Positions 33,948 through 42,690 of a stretch of DNA of 64,000 bases are shown here, one piece after another. The translations under genes and the position numbers were made by a program. The first letter of the stretch is position 1, and the number at the start of each line of letters is the position of its first letter. This DNA comes from JBLXBZ01 sp048265185 (GTDB lineage: Bacteria > Pseudomonadota > Alphaproteobacteria > Rhizobiales > Stappiaceae). The stretch is taken from assembly GCA_048265185.1 (NCBI GenBank), contig JBLXBZ010000011.1:1-64000 (forward strand), given 5' to 3'. The notes beneath the pieces were generated by a model, which did not search any database, was not told the origin of the DNA, and saw nothing but the letters and a program-made list of their open reading frames with translations.

Positions 33948-35472
33948 GAATATTGTCGTGTTTCTTCCAAGGGTTCTTCTGTTGCTTGTTACGCAACAAA
34001 GCCAGCGCCCGAGAAACTCGCCGGCGTGTGGAATGCGGTAGAATCACCTCGTCGATATAACCTCGCTCCGCCGCTACGAACGGATTGGCGAAGCGCTCCT
34101 CATAGTCCTTCGTGCGCTGAACGATGCGTTCCTTGTCGCCCAGTTCAGAACGGTAGAGGATCTCAACAGCGCCCTTGGCGCCCATCACCGCGATCTCGGC
34201 CGTGGGCCAAGCATAATTGATGTCGCCGCGAACATGTTTCGAGCTCATCACATCGTAAGCGCCGCCATAAGCCTTACGCGTGATAACGGTGATTTTAGGC
34301 ACCGTCGCCTCCGCATAAGCGAACAGAAGTTTCGCCCCATGTTTAATCAGCCCGCCATATTCTTGAGAGGTTCCGGGTAAAAATCCGGGAACGTCAACGA
34401 AGGTAACGAGCGGAATATTGAAGCAGTCGCAAAAGCGCACGAAACGCGCGGCCTTACGCGAGGCGTCAGAATCCAGCACCCCCGCCAGAACCATGGGCTG
34501 ATTGGCGACCACGCCAACAGTGCGCCCCTCAATGCGTCCAAGCCCCGTAATGATATTGCCGGCGAAAGTCTTCTGTATTTCAAAGAAATCCCCCTCGTCC
34601 AAGGTTTTCACGATCAGCTCGCGCATATCATACGGCTTGTTGGGATTATCCGGCACCAGCGAATCAAGACTGTCATCCAAGCGATTCGGATCGTCCACGG
34701 AGGCGATTTCCGGCACGTCGGCGGTGTTGTTCATTGGCAGAAAGTCAACAAGACGACGCATTTGCAGCAAAGCTTCCACGTCATTGTCGTAGGCGCCGTC
34801 GGCGATAGACGACTTTGTCGTGTGAATAGAGGCGCCGCCAAGCTGTTCGGCCGTGACGGTTTCATTGGTGACCGTTTTCACCACGTCGGGACCGGTGACG
34901 AACATGTAAGAGCTGTCGCGCACCATAAAAATAAAGTCCGTCATGGCCGGGGAGTAAACATCGCCGCCGGCGCAAGGGCCCATGATCACCGATATTTGCG
35001 GAATAACTCCGGAGGCCAAAACGTTGCGTTGAAACACCTCGCCATAACCGGCCAGCGCCGCCACGCCTTCCTGGATGCGCGCGCCGCCAGCATCAAAAAT
35101 CCCAAGAATAGGCGCTCTGTTTTGCAGCGCCATATCTTGAATTTTCATAATTTTCTGCGCATGGGTTTCCGATAAAGAGCCGCCGAAAACTGTGAAATCT
35201 TTTGAGAACACATAGACCGTGCGACCGTTGATCGTCCCCCAACCGGTGACGACCCCGTCGCCGGGAATATGGCTCTCATCCATGCCGAAATCAGTGCAGC
35301 GATGGCGCTTGAACATGTCGAACTCTTCAAAGGAGCCCTCGTCGAGAAGCACTTCAATGCGCTCGCGCGCCGTAAGCTTGCCGCGCGCGTGCTGCGCGTC
35401 GATGCGCTTCTTCCCGCCTCCCAAACGCGCTACTTCGCGCCGCGCCTCCAATTCGGCCAAGACTTCTTTCAT
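33940..35472 (-). CDS. pccB: Propionyl-CoA carboxylase carboxyltransferase (beta) subunit
   Basis: The 510-residue subunit has two crotonase-like carboxyltransferase domains with the PccB-typical ALMGPCAGG-type loop (SVIMGPCAGGDVYSPAMTDF), FVTGPDVVKTVTNE and the C-terminal VDVPGFLPGTSQEYGGLI and RKAYGGAYDVMSSKH. The Asp in DVPGF that favours propionyl-CoA is present. ATG 35472 has AGGGGAGG six bases upstream and gives the standard N-terminus MKEVLAELE. It points towards pccA but is separated from it by two plus-strand genes. Confidence 0.94.
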   Translation of the reverse strand: MKEVLAELEARREVARLGGGKKRIDAQHARGKLTARERIEVLLDEGSFEEFDMFKRHRCTDFGMDESHIPGDGVVTGWGTINGRTVYVFSKDFTVFGGSLSETHAQKIMKIQDMALQNRAPILGIFDAGGARIQEGVAALAGYGEVFQRNVLASGVIPQISVIMGPCAGGDVYSPAMTDFIFMVRDSSYMFVTGPDVVKTVTNETVTAEQLGGASIHTTKSSIADGAYDNDVEALLQMRRLVDFLPMNNTADVPEIASVDDPNRLDDSLDSLVPDNPNKPYDMRELIVKTLDEGDFFEIQKTFAGNIITGLGRIEGRTVGVVANQPMVLAGVLDSDASRKAARFVRFCDCFNIPLVTFVDVPGFLPGTSQEYGGLIKHGAKLLFAYAEATVPKITVITRKAYGGAYDVMSSKHVRGDINYAWPTAEIAVMGAKGAVEILYRSELGDKERIVQRTKDYEERFANPFVAAERGYIDEVILPHSTRRRVSRALALLRNKQQKNPWKKHDNIPL

Positions 35473-35566
35473 CCGCAACCTCCCCTAGTTACCGCCACAA
35501 TGTTTATCATGCGCATGTCGTTTTGAGAAATCTATCCTATGACCGCATCCATGGGAACGCGATAAA

Positions 35567-35587
35567 GGCGCCTATTACGTAGGCGCC
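35567..35587. promoter_or_regulatory. Inverted repeat in the pccB / ATP-grasp divergent region
   Basis: GGCGCCTA (35567-35574) and TAGGCGCC (35580-35587) are perfectly complementary around TTACG. It sits midway between divergent start codons at 35472 and 35671, a position suited to an operator, though it could equally form a leader hairpin. No clear -35/-10 pair was found for the downstream cluster. Confidence 0.4.
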
Positions 35588-35670
35588 GCCGATTTCACTT
35601 TACACTTGGCGATATCTATCTTGTTTGCAATGCTCCCATATAGCGCAAACAAAAGGGAGCGGCCAAAGTC

Positions 35671-37095
35671 ATGCCCGAGCAAGATTCGATCTATAATGAA
35701 ATGCTTGACGCAAACGGTCGGCCACGCGCACCTTACCAACATCTTGCGCCGTGGCTTGACAGCCTGCCTCCCCGTCTCCTACGCAAGAAATCCCGTGAGG
35801 CTGAAACGATTTTCCGCAGACTAGGGATTACTTTCGCCGTCTATGGCGGCGATACGACAACGGAACGGCTGATCCCCTTCGATATCGTTCCGCGCGTTTT
35901 ATCAGCTCAGGAATGGCGCGTTCTTTCCGCCGGCGTCGACCAACGCGTTAAAGCGTTGAACGCTTTTTTACATGATATTTATCATCGGCAAGAGATTATT
36001 CGCGCCGGACGCATTCCTGCAGAATTGATTTTGCAGAATGACGCTTTCCTTCCCGAAATGATGGGTTTCACCCCTGCTCGAAAAGTCTATGCACATATAA
36101 TAGGCACAGACATCGTTCGTACGGGAGAAAATGAATTCTATGTTCTCGAAGATAATACGAGAACGCCCTCCGGGGTCTCCTACATGCTGGAAAATCGGGA
36201 AACGATGATGCGCATGTTTCCTGACCTTTTCCGTCAGCACCGCATTGCCCCAATAGACCAATACCCCGATTTATTACGCGAAACGCTCGAAAGCGTAACG
36301 CCAAACGCCTGCGACCACGATCCGGTGATCTGCGTCTTGACGCCAGGAATTTATAATTCCGCCTACTTCGAACACGCTTTTCTCGCGGATCAAATGGGCG
36401 CTCATTTAGTGGAGGGACGCGATCTATTCGTCGAAAACGGCAAAGTCTGGATGCGCACCACCCGCCAGCCGCAACAAGTCAACGTGATCTACAGACGAAT
36501 CGACGACGCATTTCTCGACCCCCTGACCTTCCGACCTGATTCAAGTCTCGGCGTCCCCGGTCTTTTTGACGCCTATAGGGCCGGAAACGTCACCATTTGC
36601 AACGCACCCGGCGCCGGCATCGCCGATGACAAGGCGATCTACGCCTATGTACCCGAGATCATCGAGTTCTATACCGGACAAAAGCCTATTTTACAGAACG
36701 TCCCCACCTGGAACTGCTCCCGTAAAGATGATCTGGCCTATGTCCTCGACCATCTGCCCGAGATCGTCGTGAAGGAAGTTCATGGTTCCGGCGGCTATGG
36801 AATGCTGATCGGCCCCACCGCCACGAAGAAGGAAATCGCCGCCTTCTCCAAGGTCTTGAAATCCAATCCGGGCAATTACATCGCTCAGCCAACGTTATCG
36901 CTTTCCGCGTGCCCCACCCATGTGGCGTCCGGGATCGCTCCGCGCCATGTTGACCTGCGTCCCTTCGTGCTGGTGGGCGACAAGGTGCGCGTCACCCCCG
37001 GCGGCTTGACCCGAGTCGCCTTGAAAAACGGATCTCTGGTCGTGAACTCCAGCCAGGGCGGAGGCACAAAGGACACTTGGGTGCTTGAGGATTAA
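35671..37095 (+). CDS. Circularly permuted ATP-grasp protein (COG2308 family)
   Basis: The 474-residue protein belongs to the circularly permuted ATP-grasp family. Supporting segments are FAVYGGDTTTERLIPFDIVP, AFLHDIYHRQEIIRAG, the metal/ATP-binding EFYVLEDNTRTPSGVSYMLE, VIYRRIDDAFLDP, VKEVHGSGGYGMLIGP (nucleotide loop) and RHVDLRPFVLVGD. These enzymes are predicted amide- or peptide-bond ligases, but their substrates are not established. It is the first gene of the Anbu cluster. The ATG has AAAGGGAG about eleven bases upstream, slightly far for a Shine-Dalgarno sequence. Confidence 0.9.
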   Translation: MPEQDSIYNEMLDANGRPRAPYQHLAPWLDSLPPRLLRKKSREAETIFRRLGITFAVYGGDTTTERLIPFDIVPRVLSAQEWRVLSAGVDQRVKALNAFLHDIYHRQEIIRAGRIPAELILQNDAFLPEMMGFTPARKVYAHIIGTDIVRTGENEFYVLEDNTRTPSGVSYMLENRETMMRMFPDLFRQHRIAPIDQYPDLLRETLESVTPNACDHDPVICVLTPGIYNSAYFEHAFLADQMGAHLVEGRDLFVENGKVWMRTTRQPQQVNVIYRRIDDAFLDPLTFRPDSSLGVPGLFDAYRAGNVTICNAPGAGIADDKAIYAYVPEIIEFYTGQKPILQNVPTWNCSRKDDLAYVLDHLPEIVVKEVHGSGGYGMLIGPTATKKEIAAFSKVLKSNPGNYIAQPTLSLSACPTHVASGIAPRHVDLRPFVLVGDKVRVTPGGLTRVALKNGSLVVNSSQGGGTKDTWVLED

Positions 37096-37186
37096 ACGCC
37101 TTCCACATCGACGGCAAAGGAGACAAAGAGCCGCTGACCTGACGCCCGTACTAACGCACCAGACTTAAAACTAGTAGGATAACACT

Positions 37187-38134
37187 ATGCTGGGTCGTAC
37201 CGCCGCATCACTTTTCTGGATTTCCCGTTATCACGAACGCGCGGAAAATATGGCGCGACTGTTGGAAGTCGCCTTCCGCATCGCCATGACGCCGCGCTTT
37301 GGCGCCGACGCGATGGAAGACTGGCGATCCACATTGGTGAGCGCTGGCTGCGAGGCCGGTTTCTTTGACCGCTACGACGAAGTCACGCCGCGCGCGGTCA
37401 TCAACTATATATTATTCGACGCCAGCAACCCCGCCTCGGTTCGCTCATGTCTTGACCATGCCCGCAACAACGCCCGCTCGGTGCGCACCGCCATTACCTC
37501 GGACATGTGGGAGAGCATCAATACAACCTATATCGAGTTCTGCGAAATCCGCCCCCAGAACATGAGCGACGACAAACTTCCCGCTTTTCTTTCTTGGGTC
37601 AAACAGCGCTCCATGCTGTTTCGCGGCGCCATGTTGGGCACGCTCATGCGCGACGACGGCTATCACTTCTCCCAGTTAGGCGCTTTCATTGAACGCGCCG
37701 ACAACACCGCCCGCATTCTCGACGTTAAATATTGGATTCTCCTGCCAGACAATGAAGTGGTGGGCGGCAGTCTAGACCGCTACCAATGGACGACGATCCT
37801 GCGTTCAGTCTCAGCCCATCGAAGCTATCGCCATTATTATAAGGACAGCCAACTGAAGGCCGTCAATGTGGCCGATTTTTTGATTTTGCAGAAAGTCATG
37901 CCACGCTCTCTCACATATTGCTATGACTGGCTTGGCGACAGCATGGAGGAATTGAGCGAGTTTTACGGCGAAAAACTTCCCAGCCATGAGCTGGCGACAG
38001 GAACGTACCGGCGCTTGAGAGAACAGACAATGCCACATGTATTTCGGATCGGGTTGCATGAATTTCTCACCGATTTCATCGCTCGCAACAACGCCTTGAG
38101 CGACCAACTTTCCACCGACTACAATTTCGCTTAA
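37187..38134 (+). CDS. Alpha-E domain protein (COG2307)
   Basis: This 315-residue, all-helical protein belongs to the alpha-E family: MLGRTAASLFWISRYHERAE at the start, ENMARLLEVAFRI, FIERADNTARILDVKYWILL and the late PRSLTYCYDWL. The paired Glu-Arg motifs (YHERAEN and FIERADN) give the family its name. It almost always accompanies the circularly permuted ATP-grasp protein and is thought to act with it, possibly as acceptor-handling or catalytic partner. The biochemistry is undefined. It lies 91 bases after the ATP-grasp gene. Confidence 0.9.
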   Translation: MLGRTAASLFWISRYHERAENMARLLEVAFRIAMTPRFGADAMEDWRSTLVSAGCEAGFFDRYDEVTPRAVINYILFDASNPASVRSCLDHARNNARSVRTAITSDMWESINTTYIEFCEIRPQNMSDDKLPAFLSWVKQRSMLFRGAMLGTLMRDDGYHFSQLGAFIERADNTARILDVKYWILLPDNEVVGGSLDRYQWTTILRSVSAHRSYRHYYKDSQLKAVNVADFLILQKVMPRSLTYCYDWLGDSMEELSEFYGEKLPSHELATGTYRRLREQTMPHVFRIGLHEFLTDFIARNNALSDQLSTDYNFA

Positions 38135-38208
38135 GCTCCATCACGCAAGCCCTTAAAAGCGCGCCCTTCAAGACATACTCCTTCAAAGGCGCGTTGGAGA
38201 CATGAGAC

Positions 38209-39024
38209 ATGCTTCTCACAGTCCGCCACACCACGCGTTACCGCTATCAAGCGCCGCTGGCGCATACGATCCAGCAGCTGCGCCTAACGCCCCCCGACGT
38301 CCCCGGCCAAAAGGTTCTCAAATGGAGCCTTGAACTTCCCGGGCGCGAAACCGCCGCCAGCTATACGGACGCATTTGGCAATATTGTCCATCTCGTCAGT
38401 CACACAAACCCCATGAGCGAAATCGACATCACGGCGACGGGCGAAGTGGAGACGCAAGACGTCGCTGGCGTTCTGGGTGAGATCCCCTGCCCTTCACCGA
38501 GCGCAGTGTTCACCCGATTCACGCCCTTGACCAAACCCTCAGACACCATCCGGCGACTGGTCTCCAGATTTGACGGCGAACCTGACGTGACGGCTTTTCA
38601 TGAGTTGATGCAACTCATCCGCGAAAAAGTGCGCTATAAACCGGGGGTGACCCATGTGCACACCACCGGCGCCGACGCTCTCAAGAATGGCGAAGGGGTG
38701 TGTCAGGATCACGCCCATATTTTCATCTCAGCCGCGCGCTGCATCGGCGTTCCAGCGAGATATGTCTCTGGCTACATGCTGCTGGGGGACAAAGAAGAGG
38801 ACGACGCCCATCACGCATGGGCGGAGGTCTTGCTTAAAGGGCTGGGCTGGGTTGGCTTCGACGTCTCCAATGGCGTCAGCCCCACGGAGCGATATATTCG
38901 ACTTTCAACGGGTCTTGATTCGCGCAGCGCCGCTCCAATTCGCGGCGTCCAATTCGGCGGCGTCGCGGAAAATATGAGCGTAGAGGTTTCCGTCAACGAA
39001 GCATTACGTCAAATACAGCAATAA
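38209..39024 (+). CDS. Transglutaminase-like cysteine protease-fold protein
   Basis: The 271-residue protein has the bacterial transglutaminase N-terminal domain (TVRHTTRYRYQAPLAHTIQQ) and a transglutaminase core with an apparently intact triad: Cys at about 165 in GVCQDHAHIF, His at about 202 in HHAWAEVLL and Asp at about 218 in GFDVSNG. No signal peptide is present, so it should act in the cytosol. Bacterial members can be peptidases, amidases or crosslinking enzymes. Its position between alpha-E and Anbu suggests joint action on the same peptide substrate. Confidence 0.9.
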   Translation: MLLTVRHTTRYRYQAPLAHTIQQLRLTPPDVPGQKVLKWSLELPGRETAASYTDAFGNIVHLVSHTNPMSEIDITATGEVETQDVAGVLGEIPCPSPSAVFTRFTPLTKPSDTIRRLVSRFDGEPDVTAFHELMQLIREKVRYKPGVTHVHTTGADALKNGEGVCQDHAHIFISAARCIGVPARYVSGYMLLGDKEEDDAHHAWAEVLLKGLGWVGFDVSNGVSPTERYIRLSTGLDSRSAAPIRGVQFGGVAENMSVEVSVNEALRQIQQ

Positions 39025-39103
39025 GCATTGCAAACACCGCTTTCTTGCGTCAATTTCGCTTGAGCGCTCGCATATCGCGAGCTCAAAGAACACAGGACTT
39101 ACA

Positions 39104-39835
39104 ATGACCTATTGCGTGGGCTTGAAGCTGGAGCGCGGCCTTGTATTCGCCGCCGACACGCGCACCAACGCCGGTTTGGACAATGTGTCCACCTACAAGA
39201 AACTACATGTTTGGGAACAGCCGGGAGAACGTGTCATCACGCTGCTTTCCGCTGGCAACCTCGCCGTGACACAGGCTGTCATCAGCCTGTTGAGCGAGCA
39301 ACTGGCCCATGACTCTCCTTCCGATGAAACGCTCTTTACCGTAGACACCATGTTTCAAGCCGCTAGGCTGGTCGGCAAAGCAGTTCGCGACGTGCGCCGC
39401 ATCGACGGCGACGCTCTGGCCGCCACCGCTGAAAATTTTTCCGTGACATTTATTTTTGGCGGGCAGATCAAGGGGGAAGAGCCGCGGTTGTTTCAGATTT
39501 ACGCCGCAGGCAATTTCATTGAGGTAGGCGAAGATACGCCTTTCTTGCAAATCGGTGAGCACAAATACGGAAAACCTATTCTCGACAGAGTCACAAGACA
39601 GGACATGCGCCTTGGCGAGGCGGCGAAGCTGGTGCTTCTGTCCTTCGACAGCACCTTACGCTCCAACCTTTCGGTTGGCCTGCCCATCGACATGCTGCTT
39701 TACAATACGGATAGTTATTCGGCTCAAAGGCAAATCAGAATAGAAAAAGACGATCCTTATTTTTCAAATCTGTCGAGCCTATGGTCGGAAAAACTGCGCG
39801 ACGCCGTCGCCGCCATTCCCGAATTCGAGGTGTAA
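39104..39835 (+). CDS. Anbu proteasome-like peptidase (COG3484)
   Basis: The 243-residue protein is a proteasome beta-subunit relative of the Anbu (ancestral beta subunit, also BPH) family. The start MTYCVGLKLERGLVFAADTR leaves Thr2 as the N-terminal nucleophile after Met removal, with the catalytic Asp-Thr-Arg and Lys33-equivalent region TYKKLHVWEQPGER and the family-typical VITLLSAGNLAVTQAVISL. Known Anbu proteins assemble into open, helical or ring-like oligomers, and hydrolytic activity on standard substrates has been weak or absent. The ribosome-binding site is ACAGGACTTACA. It is coupled to slyX four bases downstream. Confidence 0.94.
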   Translation: MTYCVGLKLERGLVFAADTRTNAGLDNVSTYKKLHVWEQPGERVITLLSAGNLAVTQAVISLLSEQLAHDSPSDETLFTVDTMFQAARLVGKAVRDVRRIDGDALAATAENFSVTFIFGGQIKGEEPRLFQIYAAGNFIEVGEDTPFLQIGEHKYGKPILDRVTRQDMRLGEAAKLVLLSFDSTLRSNLSVGLPIDMLLYNTDSYSAQRQIRIEKDDPYFSNLSSLWSEKLRDAVAAIPEFEV

Positions 39836-39839
39836 CCCA

Positions 39840-40046
39840 ATGTCCTCGGAACTTGAACAAAGAGTTGACGATCTAGAAATTCACATCGCGCATCAAGCCG
39901 AAGTTATTAAAGACCTGAACGAAGAAATCACTCGGCAAAACCGCGAAATCGACAAATTAACGCGCGCGATGATGCGTTTTCAAGAACAAATCGAAGAGTT
40001 GGAGGACACGCGCGAACCTGACAACAGGCCGCCTCCGCATTATTAA
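39840..40046 (+). CDS. slyX: SlyX-family coiled-coil protein
   Basis: This 68-residue, nearly continuous coiled coil (ELEQRVDDLEIHIAHQAEVI onward, ending in RPPPHY) matches SlyX in length and the proline-rich end. The function of SlyX is unknown. Its start lies four bases after the Anbu stop, and the GAGG that serves as ribosome-binding site is inside the Anbu coding sequence, so translation should be coupled. The stop codon lies in the loop of a 7-bp hairpin. Confidence 0.9.
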   Translation: MSSELEQRVDDLEIHIAHQAEVIKDLNEEITRQNREIDKLTRAMMRFQEQIEELEDTREPDNRPPPHY

Positions 40047-40056
40047 CGAAGGCGGC
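40028..40056. repeat. Hairpin enclosing the slyX stop codon
   Basis: GCCGCCT (40028-40034) and AGGCGGC (40050-40056) are perfectly complementary over a 15-base loop that carries the slyX TAA (40044-40046). The plus strand continues GCCCTTTATAAAATT, a weak terminator tail at best. The convergent ATP12 gene ends at 40071. Confidence 0.5.
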
Positions 40057-40070
40057 GCCCTTTATAAAAT

Positions 40071-40859
40071 TCAGGCTGTAGAGGGGCGAAGTAAATTCAG
40101 AATCTCAATCGCCGCGTCAAACTCTTCTCGACGATAAGATCTTCTCTCTTCGGCTTCGCTATCCGTCCCCCATTGCGCAATGTTCCAATCTTCGTCGAGA
40201 TGCGCCGCATCCCACAAATCGCCGGCTGGGAATGCGTCATGCATCGCCGCAAGCGCTATCACCGCCGAGCCTGTCAGGCCCGTTATCGTGTGAAGCGCCG
40301 CCAGACGAAGCGGGTCAACGCTTTCCAGCAAGCCTTCCACAGCCGGAACCACGCGCTCGTCTTGCACAAGCGGCATAATGCCCACGCCCAGAGCGAAACG
40401 CACCCCCAAAACGCCGTGAGCCCATTGCAGCAACGGATCCCAAACCCGCGTTTCCTGCGCCGCCAACTCCACCGGCGCGTGCGCACGGTAACATAGGGCG
40501 TCGTTGCCGGCGTATTCGGCGATGCTGGCGACGACTTGCCCATGCTGCTCCGCGACCCCGTCCAACGCCGAATTCACCATACGGGTGAGCGGCATACGCG
40601 ATGGATCAATATGAGAACCTTGAGCTGCCCATTCCTCGGCCAATTTCTCGCACAGAACGCGGGAGGGAACGCCAAGCGCTAAACGTCCCGGCGTTTTAAC
40701 CCGGCGTCCATCCAGAAGAATGGTGAAACCTTCGGCGCATTCCCCGACTTCCACCTGATCGTAAAAACGCTTGGGAAGCTCACGTTTCGACAGTTCTTGC
40801 GCCGTTTTCACAGGGTCTGGCGCTTCGACTTTTTGCAGCTCTTCAAGATAATCGCGCAT
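40071..40859 (-). CDS. ATP12-family F1-ATPase assembly chaperone
   Basis: The 262-residue protein is an ATP12 homologue, which binds the alpha subunit of F1-ATPase during assembly in Alphaproteobacteria and mitochondria. RFYDQVEVGECAEGFTILLD, the conserved DGRRVKTPGRLAL, EEWAAQGSHIDPSRMPLTRM and WDPLLQWAHGVLGV are the recognised blocks. The ATG overlaps the stop of the HAD gene (TGATG), so the two are translationally coupled. Confidence 0.93.
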   Translation of the reverse strand: MRDYLEELQKVEAPDPVKTAQELSKRELPKRFYDQVEVGECAEGFTILLDGRRVKTPGRLALGVPSRVLCEKLAEEWAAQGSHIDPSRMPLTRMVNSALDGVAEQHGQVVASIAEYAGNDALCYRAHAPVELAAQETRVWDPLLQWAHGVLGVRFALGVGIMPLVQDERVVPAVEGLLESVDPLRLAALHTITGLTGSAVIALAAMHDAFPAGDLWDAAHLDEDWNIAQWGTDSEAEERRSYRREEFDAAIEILNLLRPSTA

Positions 40860-41542
40860 CAGATCGCTCTTTCCGTGAATTTCAAATGTCTGGATATGGC
40901 CTCATAGAGTTGATCAAAATGATCGATGACTTCCAGCGCTCCCGCTGAAATCAACGCCTCGCGCGGATGATACCCCCAAGAAACGCCCAAGGGGAGCACG
41001 CCCGCAGCCACCGCCATTTCCATATCATAGGTGGTGTCGCCCACCATAATGGCGCGATGCGCCTCAACGCCGGTTTCTCCAAGCGCTTGCAAAACCATGC
41101 CGGGATGCGGTTTTGAAGGCGCTGTGTCCGCGGTCTGGATCGTCGTAAAACGCCCTTTCAACTCCCGGTGAACCTCCTCCATATGACGCACGCCGCGCAG
41201 CGCCTTTCCGGTGGCGACGCCCAGAAGAACATCTTCTCGTTCGGACAGACGATCAATGGCCGCAATCGCTCCGGGATAAAGCGGATCATGGTCAAGCCCT
41301 TCTCTACGACGTTGAAGCTTTGACGCCTTATAGGCTTCGGCCATGACCGGCGCGAGCTCCGCTTTTTCCGGCCCCACCAAACGCGCAAAGGCCACCTCCA
41401 GCGACAGCCCCACGATCGACAACGTTTTCTCCCGGGAAGGCGGCTTCAAACCAACGGCTTCAAACCCCACGCCAATCCCATGAACAATCGTGTTCTGACT
41501 GTCCGTAAGCGTGCCGTCGCAATCAAAAATCACCAAATACAT
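40859..41542 (-). CDS. HAD-superfamily phosphatase (Gph/PgmB-like)
   Basis: The 227-residue cytosolic hydrolase has all four HAD motifs: DCDGTLTDS (Asp7 nucleophile, Asp9), a Thr in LLGVATGKA, the Lys in SKPHPGMV and the acidic motif VGDTTYDMEMA. The alpha-helical cap follows motif I, as in phosphoglycolate phosphatase and beta-phosphoglucomutase relatives. It is part of the conserved alphaproteobacterial set rluC-HAD-ATP12. The natural substrate is not known. Confidence 0.92.
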   Translation of the reverse strand: MYLVIFDCDGTLTDSQNTIVHGIGVGFEAVGLKPPSREKTLSIVGLSLEVAFARLVGPEKAELAPVMAEAYKASKLQRRREGLDHDPLYPGAIAAIDRLSEREDVLLGVATGKALRGVRHMEEVHRELKGRFTTIQTADTAPSKPHPGMVLQALGETGVEAHRAIMVGDTTYDMEMAVAAGVLPLGVSWGYHPREALISAGALEVIDHFDQLYEAISRHLKFTERAI

Positions 41543-41560
41543 TCTGGTTTCGCCAATCCG

Positions 41561-42571
41561 TTACTCTTCAGGTTCATCCGTGCTGGGGTCATATTGCGCC
41601 GCGTCAAAGGCGAATAAGTTCCATGACTGCTGCATATGCGGAGGCAATGGCGCGGAAACATCAATAGAGCCACGCCCAGACGGATGAGGAATGACGATAC
41701 GGCGCGCATGCAGATGCAGCTTGTTCTGGACGCCGCCAATCTCTTCCCAGTTTTCAATATTGAAGTATTTTGAATCGCCGATAATCGGACAACCAATATG
41801 AGCCATATGCGCGCGTAGCTGATGGGTGCGCCCGGTCACAGGACGCAAAGACACCCAGCTTGCTTTCTGAGCCGCCTGCTCCACTACCGAATAAAGCGAG
41901 ATGGAGTGCTGCGCGTCATCTTCACCATGACGCGCCACGCGCATGCGCTCAAACTCTTCATCACGCGCCAGATAAGTGGAAATTTTCCCTTGGCGCGGCT
42001 TGGGAACGCCGGCGCAAAGCGCCCAGTAAATCTTGCGAGTGTTGCGCGCGCGGAAAGACTTGGTCATGGACTGCGCCGCTTTGCGGGTTTTCGCCAGAAG
42101 TAAAATACCTGTGGTGTCCCGGTCAATCCGATGCACCAGCCGCGGCTTCTCTCCCTTGGCGTCGCGGAACGCCTCAAGCATTCCGTCGAGATGACGGGTT
42201 AAGCCAGATCCCCCCTGCACCGCAAGCCCCGCCGGCTTATTCAGCACCATCACGTCACGATCTTCATAAAGGATCATGGCTTCAACCGCCGCGCGGTCAT
42301 CGGCATTCAGTTTGCGAGAGCGTGGCTTCTGATTTTTCGCGTCGTCGGCGGAAACCTTCGCATCCATATTCAACGGCGGAATACGAACCATTTGGCCGGC
42401 GGCGACGCGGGTGGAAGATTCGGCTCTTTTACCATCAACGCGCACCTGACCCGTGCGCAACAATTTTTGCAAACGCCCGAAACCAAGTTCAGGGAAATGG
42501 ACTTTAAACCAACGGTCGAGGCGCATATCGGCCTCATCCGCAGTAACTTTGCGTGTCTCGATACCGGACAT
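41561..42571 (-). CDS. RluC/RluD-type 23S rRNA pseudouridine synthase
   Basis: The 336-residue protein has an N-terminal S4 RNA-binding domain (RLDRWFKVHFPELGFGRLQK) and a RluA-family catalytic domain, with the catalytic Asp at about residue 150 in HRIDRDTTGILLLAKT, followed by LRPVTGRTHQLRAHMAHIG. RluC modifies U955, U2504 and U2580 in E. coli, and RluD acts in helix 69. The exact sites are not resolvable here. It is followed 18 bases later by the HAD gene. Confidence 0.92.
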   Translation of the reverse strand: MSGIETRKVTADEADMRLDRWFKVHFPELGFGRLQKLLRTGQVRVDGKRAESSTRVAAGQMVRIPPLNMDAKVSADDAKNQKPRSRKLNADDRAAVEAMILYEDRDVMVLNKPAGLAVQGGSGLTRHLDGMLEAFRDAKGEKPRLVHRIDRDTTGILLLAKTRKAAQSMTKSFRARNTRKIYWALCAGVPKPRQGKISTYLARDEEFERMRVARHGEDDAQHSISLYSVVEQAAQKASWVSLRPVTGRTHQLRAHMAHIGCPIIGDSKYFNIENWEEIGGVQNKLHLHARRIVIPHPSGRGSIDVSAPLPPHMQQSWNLFAFDAAQYDPSTDEPEE

Positions 42572-42690
42572 GGGACGCTCGCGAACTGGAAGAAACTGGA
42601 GCGAGCGACCCTAATCCCGACGCCCGCCGCCCGCAAGCGATCTTTTGCAATGATCGCACACTCCCCCCGCGCGCATGAGAATGCAATCCC

